From contig CM046838.1 in NCBI GenBank assembly GCA_025618425.1, forward strand, positions 12,920,010 to 12,984,009: a stretch of DNA of 64,000 nt. Direction: 5' to 3'. This document shows positions 59,785-64,000 of this stretch, in pieces. The translations under genes and the position numbers were made by a program. Below the pieces are notes generated by a model. The model was not told the DNA's origin. It saw only the letters and a list, made by a program, of their open reading frames with translations, and searched no databases. This stretch comes from Heliocidaris tuberculata (taxonomy: Eukaryota > Echinodermata > Echinoidea > Camarodonta > Echinometridae). The first letter of the stretch is position 1. Every line of letters starts with the position of its first letter.

Positions 59785-60910
59785 CATTATAAGTAATTTT
59801 TACATATGTCGGGATTCTGTTCAATGGAGCTCTTTTTTTTCTCTTTTTTCCAGAGTTCATTATAAGAGTTCATTATAAGTGATTTTTCTTTCAGTAATTT
59901 TTACATATTTCAGGATTCTTTTTAATGGAGCTTTTTCTTTTTCTTTCTTTAATTTTTCCAGAATTTCTTTGATGCATTAAGGAGCACATTCGCTCTCTAC
60001 TCCCAAGGATTATGATTTTCTTTTCCCTGGCCCCTGCCATACAAACTACTGATGTAGGCCTATACACCAGAACTGGACAGAGAGTGATTTTGCATCCAGT
60101 ATCTCTGTAATAAGTGCACCCCTGTGTAGTTCTTTTAAACAATGGGGGTTTCTTTTGGAAAAAAGTGATTTCTTTCACATTTGTATTCTTTCATCTAATT
60201 TGTGTCCAGTAATTACTACCTTTTAAAGGTAAATCACAGATTTTTTTTTTATTGGATTAGGTAAGAATTCTGCTCGGAGGCCCTAGCAACAGACCAGTTG
60301 TGAGTTAGCACAAAGATAACACAAACTTAACACACTTTAACCCATAGCAGTTCAGTTTTCTTAAGGTCTAAATTAACCAGCTTTCCCTCCTCAAATTTCC
60401 ACCAATTTTTCTTATTTTCCACTTTTACATAGTTTGAAAAAAATAAAAATGTATACTAAATGAAAAGAATGAAAATGGCAAAAATTAAGAGATAAATTGC
60501 CAATTAGTATAAGAAAATAGTGATTATATATTTTACACAGCGTTGGCAATTTAGAGACTTTAATGATTAGTTCCAATTAAATCGCTCTTATTCGTGAACG
60601 TGATTATTGCTCTTTCTACTCATGCATAATGTGTGAATTCCTAGCATTCTGGATCGGAAGATAATGCAAAAACATCCCTAAAAGGAGACACTGTACTGCT
60701 ATGGGTTATCCAAAATATTTGCCTGAGTGTAAATCATTAGGCAAACACTGTGTTTTACCTTTAAACCTCAGTTGAGTGGGATGAAACTTTGTTACTGTAT
60801 GTCTATTGTCTCTCTTCAACAGTGCATATAGAAATAATAGCAGTAATGGCAATAGTAATAATAGTAATAATAAATCAATTGATAATAATAATATAATATG
60901 GACTGGCCTT
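59785..60910. other. tandem duplication followed by intergenic DNA
   Basis: At 59785-59945 a segment starting GTTCATTATAAGTAATTTTT and ending CAATGGAGCT is duplicated, with an extra TTCATTATAAGAG partial copy. The rest to 60910 has no recognised gene and ends in an AT-rich AATAATAG-type simple repeat. Confidence 0.55.
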
Positions 60911-60912
60911 GA

Positions 60913-61011
60913 GGGGGATACAACATTTATTGCCTGAACTAGAATTTTATTGCCCTCGTCTTCGATTCGGGCAATACGATTCTAGTGAGGGCAATTAATG
61001 TTGTATCCCCC
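60913..61011. repeat. inverted repeat, about 43-bp arms
   Basis: GGGGGATACAACATTTATTG at 60913 and its near complement ending at 61011 (AATGTTGTATCCCCC) enclose TTGCCC/GGGCAA-matched inner arms. Identity is roughly 85% by eye. It is followed directly by another inverted pair. Confidence 0.7.
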
Positions 61012-61032
61012 GAAAGTAGCCTGTCGATATCA

Positions 61033-61240
61033 TTATTATTAACAGAATCAGACATCTAGAGCGAACTCGAAAATATTGTAAAAAATGCAGTTTATTGCCC
61101 GCTATTTACCACGCAAACTCCCATTGACTTTCGAAACCGGGCAACAAACAGTTCATCGGCCCGCAGTTATGTTGGCTTGTCAAAGCCGGGCAATAAAATG
61201 TAAAACATGCATTGCTCAGATGTCTGATATGGTTAATAAT
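61033..61240. repeat. inverted-repeat pair around GGGCAATAAA-rich DNA
   Basis: TTATTATTAACAGAATCAGA continuing CATCT at 61033 is matched by the complement at 61215-61240 (AGATGTCTGATATGGTTAAT). The enclosed DNA has repeated GCCCG/CGGGCAA motifs like those in the adjacent hairpin. The 104-codon frame at 61085-61399 begins in this repeat and is not called a gene. Confidence 0.55.
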
Positions 61241-61399
61241 TGTCGCTGCCGCCCTGCACCACTCGGCAAACAGGCCGGAGTTTCAAACTCAAATACACTC
61301 CAAGAGAAATATATTCGTAGAACCGGTGTTAGCTTACGTGAAATGAATTTTATTCATCATCCCAAGTTCCAAGTTCTAGGTTCTAAGATAAAATACTGA

Positions 61400-62185
61400 A
61401 ATACAAACAAAGAAACATACATTTTAGTTACACATACGAATCAATGAAAATGTAACTTCTCAACACTAATAACTCTAATCACTACCCTAAAACTGACAAA
61501 CACATTGTCTCTCTATACATATCAAAAATTATACGAATTAACAACACTGCTTGTATTAATAGTATACTACCAAGGACACAACTTACTTCAACAGACTAAA
61601 ACACTGATTGATCTTACATTACATTAAGGGTAACATTATCTCAAAAGGTTCATTACAATTCACTCTAATATCATCTCTCTTTATAATACTTTACAACTCT
61701 CAAATTTCTTATAAAACAATATGACTTTAATGCATATATTAATAGCAAATTTAGAGAAACTTACCAATTGGAGGCTTTAAACAGTCTACACCTTAGCGCA
61801 CTCGTACTCGTGCAAACGATAAAAGAAACTTCTCTGACGTCCAACTTAGGAGTTCTATCTTTGTCTCTGACTTTTTCTCTTTCTCTCGCTGGAAACTTTA
61901 ACAGAACTGACCTCTTCTAGCTTTTTCTCTCTTTATAAAGTACATAGAAGCTGGACCACTGAGTTTACTCTTCTAAAGCACTCTTACATTGCTTATTGTT
62001 TCTTCTTAAAGGTGCTGGTATTGGCCAGGTAATGAACATTAGCGGACAATGAACCTGACCAATCTATTCATTCATAAACAATACAAAGTGTTCCTACTGT
62101 GTGCTTTACAACTTAGTTCACGTACCTATCTTCCCATCATATACTATAACACATGACACCTTCTATGAGACTTCATGTACAAAAC
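61400..62185. other. intergenic DNA
   Basis: AT-rich sequence, no recognised gene or repeat. Confidence 0.5.
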
Positions 62186-62309
62186 GATTAAGACATACAG
62201 TTGTATATGAAATGAACATTCAATGAAAACTATACAGAAAATCTACAAGTTATGGAAACTGAATAAATTATGGCTACTAAGTTCTCACTGCAGCAGTCTG
62301 CAGTGAGAA
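62186..62309. repeat. direct repeat, copy 1, ending in a palindrome
   Basis: It matches 63171-63300 over most of its length (GATTAAGACATACAGTTGTA, then AAAATCTACAAGTTATGG and GAATAAATTATGGCTACTAA). It ends with the palindrome CACTGCAG-CAGT-CTGCAGTG (62286-62305). Confidence 0.85.
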
Positions 62310-62920
62310 TAATAATAAAAATATCACTTGTATAATAAATGACATTAGTATATCAGTAATTGTGAATAATAACACATAACATGAATAATAACATGATAAT
62401 ATTATTAACTTAATGATAACAATTAATAATAACATATATCAATAACTCTCAAGTAATTAAAAAAAAAATGTCAATAACTCAACAAAAACACGTTGCTCAC
62501 ATGGGAATTACCGAAATGAAATTATGCTACACTCAAATTAAACCAAATAAACGTATACTTAACCCTAAGACCCTAACCTAAGTTAATTATGCTAAACCCT
62601 AACCAAAATTAAACTACACTAAACTACATCTCAAACTAACTAACCCCTAACTTTAAAATACTTAATCTAAACCCTATCCCAAAGAGAAATGTGGTAAGCC
62701 CTAACCCCAACAAAATTAAAAGTAAACCCTAACTATGTCCCCAAACGCCAGCCACCATCCCTAACACACTTAAATAAATCATTGAACAAAAAATGAGATA
62801 CAATAAATAACAAGAAAAAGTTGGTATTAGTACGTTCCCCCCTGCCCCCACAATTACATCCTGATGTGCCGCTTGAAACTCCTCCTCCTCGTCTCCTCCT
62901 TCCTCCTCTCCTTCCTCGTG
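62310..62920. other. AT-rich DNA with telomere-like CCCTAA motifs
   Basis: AATAATAACA-type simple repeat (62308-62460), then scattered AACCCTAA/CCCTAACC motifs (62560-62735). No gene. Confidence 0.55.
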
Positions 62921-63144
62921 TCATCCTTCCTCCTCTCCTCCTTCCTCCCCATCATCCTCCTCTCCGTTTCCCTGACTGTCCTCCTCCATGTCCATACCCT
63001 CTTCTCCCTGACGCTCCTCCTCCCTCTCCTCTTCTACCTCCATTTCCTCCTCTTCACTTTCCGACTCCGACTGGTTCAAGAGCTCTAGCAATTCTCTTAA
63101 CTCCCTTTCCTCTTCTTCCAGCCGAAAAAAAATCATTCCATCTG
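62921..63144 (-). other. pyrimidine-rich tract with an acidic minus-strand open frame
   Basis: On the minus strand a frame follows a reasonable acceptor (ATATTACTTTCAG, ending at 63145). It reads FFRLEEEERELRELLELLNQ and then a long Glu/Asp-rich stretch ending at 62921. This could be an acidic coding exon, for example of a transposon protein, but CTCC-rich DNA produces such frames by chance and there is no donor or domain. Confidence 0.22.
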
Positions 63145-63170
63145 AAAGTAATATGATGATAAGATGATAT

Positions 63171-63300
63171 GATTAAGACATACAGTTGTATATAAAATGA
63201 ACAAGAGTCCATTAAATGAAATATACACAGAAAATCTACAAGTTATGGAAACTGAATAAATTATGGCTACTAAGTTCTCACTGCAGACTGCTGCAGTGAC
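63171..63300. repeat. direct repeat, copy 2, ending in the mirror palindrome
   Basis: Copy of 62186-62309 with a short insertion near 63200. It ends in CACTGCAG-ACTG-CTGCAGTG (63279-63298), in which the central four bases are the reverse complement of those in copy 1. Confidence 0.85.
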
Positions 63301-64000
63301 ATGGCTCCTTTAACTGATACCTATCAGTTACAAATCAATATCGTGAACACTGGTGAAACAAATGAAATTACTAGATATGGAACAATGACATAGAATTCAT
63401 TACTTCAAGAACCAAGATACAGCATTAGACAATAGAGAAAACAAAGAGAGAGTGGAGAGTGACAGCAAAGAATGATTTCAATAACCTATTATCTCAAATG
63501 CTCAGTCATCTTACAACCTGTCTCCTTGACACTTTAAGTCTGAATATAAATACAATGTTAACTTACACATTGCAATACCTGTACACTACCTTACTTCCAG
63601 TAGTTACTCTGGACAAAATATCGTAACAAACAACCTTACGAATGTTACCTTATAATACAAACTTAATGTATCTTTTAATAATAGGATGAATGAATGAAAA
63701 GATGGATTTTACTAGAAAGAAAATATAGATATTTAATTTCACTTCTCGAAATAACATATCACTCTATATTTGACGCTAATACAATACAATAACTTAATTA
63801 CTACGTCTGTTTAAAAGGATCTCTTCATGAAAATGACTTCTTCACAGTCATTCACTTTTAGCAACATCTAGTTTGTCTACATTCAACTCTAACAATATCA
63901 GTCAATATTGACATGATTGCATTTCACTTTAAAAACTCTTTTAACTGCCTTCTATACAGCAATACTTCAGGTCTGAAATCACTATGCATACTATATATGG
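63301..64000. other. AT-rich intergenic DNA to the window end
   Basis: No gene or clear repeat recognised. Confidence 0.5.

Noticed and set aside
61085..61399. 104-codon plus-strand frame with several Cys
   Set aside because: It lies across an inverted-repeat segment and repeated GGGCAA motifs; no domain and no gene context.
62821..63156. 111-codon Pro/Leu-rich plus-strand frame
   Set aside because: It is a translation of CTCC-rich low-complexity DNA; the opposite strand is equally open as poly-Glu.

Overview
The window looks like nuclear DNA from an echinoderm, most probably a sea urchin. It is AT-rich, intron-bearing and full of short inverted-repeat transposons, microsatellites and long poly-G/poly-C and poly-A/poly-T runs. 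The best evidence is one intact Toll-like receptor (TLR) at 32456-35206, encoded in a single uninterrupted exon. Its TIR domain has the layout I associate with the large sea urchin TLR families. The species cannot be fixed from sequence alone.

Two cellular genes can be supported. (1) On the + strand, about 13.1-18.5 kb: a Golgi-associated kinase 1 (GASK1/FAM198)-like type II membrane protein. It has two probable noncoding 5' exons, a large coding exon (14504-15892), a terminal coding exon (18071-18281) and a poly(A) signal at 18482. The exons that should carry the middle of the kinase-like domain were not found between them. (2) On the + strand, 32456-35206: the TLR, with a 3' splice site right before its ATG, which suggests an upstream noncoding exon. 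A possible terminal exon of an unidentified gene lies at 1338-1443. A tRNA-Arg(TCT)-like gene with a Pol III terminator but an abnormal D-loop lies at 45487-45557 on the minus strand.

The rest is mainly a record of transposition. From left to right: small hAT-like MITEs (4.4 and 8.25 kb); nested inverted-repeat elements (20.2-21.7 kb); a repeat with long inverted arms (22.5-23.6 kb); a 4.0-kb element (23890-27931) with sequence arrays at both ends phased at about 10-10.4 bp, carrying a TA-flanked element and a LINE 3' fragment; a GGCGGATCCAG-ended element (28187-30100); a LINE 3' end behind the TLR (about 35.5-36.0 kb); a LINE endonuclease reading frame split by a 5.3-kb TTAA-flanked, piggyBac-like insertion (38562-43864) that itself contains an internal duplication; a near-perfect 33-bp-arm hairpin (45621-45689); a MITE with telomere-like repeats in its core (46.8 kb); a degenerate tandem array (47.56-51.28 kb); a LINE C-terminal remnant beside a 160-bp satellite (53.35-54.09 kb); a MITE hit by a LINE with a visible target duplication (55880-56492); a roughly 100-bp satellite array split by a 2.64-kb element (56890-59532) carrying nine copies of a 14-bp motif; and duplicated segments at 62.2 and 63.2 kb ending in mirror-related palindromes.

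The genes do not form an operon or pathway. What ties the window together is insertion order: several nestings have clean target-site duplications, so relative ages can be read directly.
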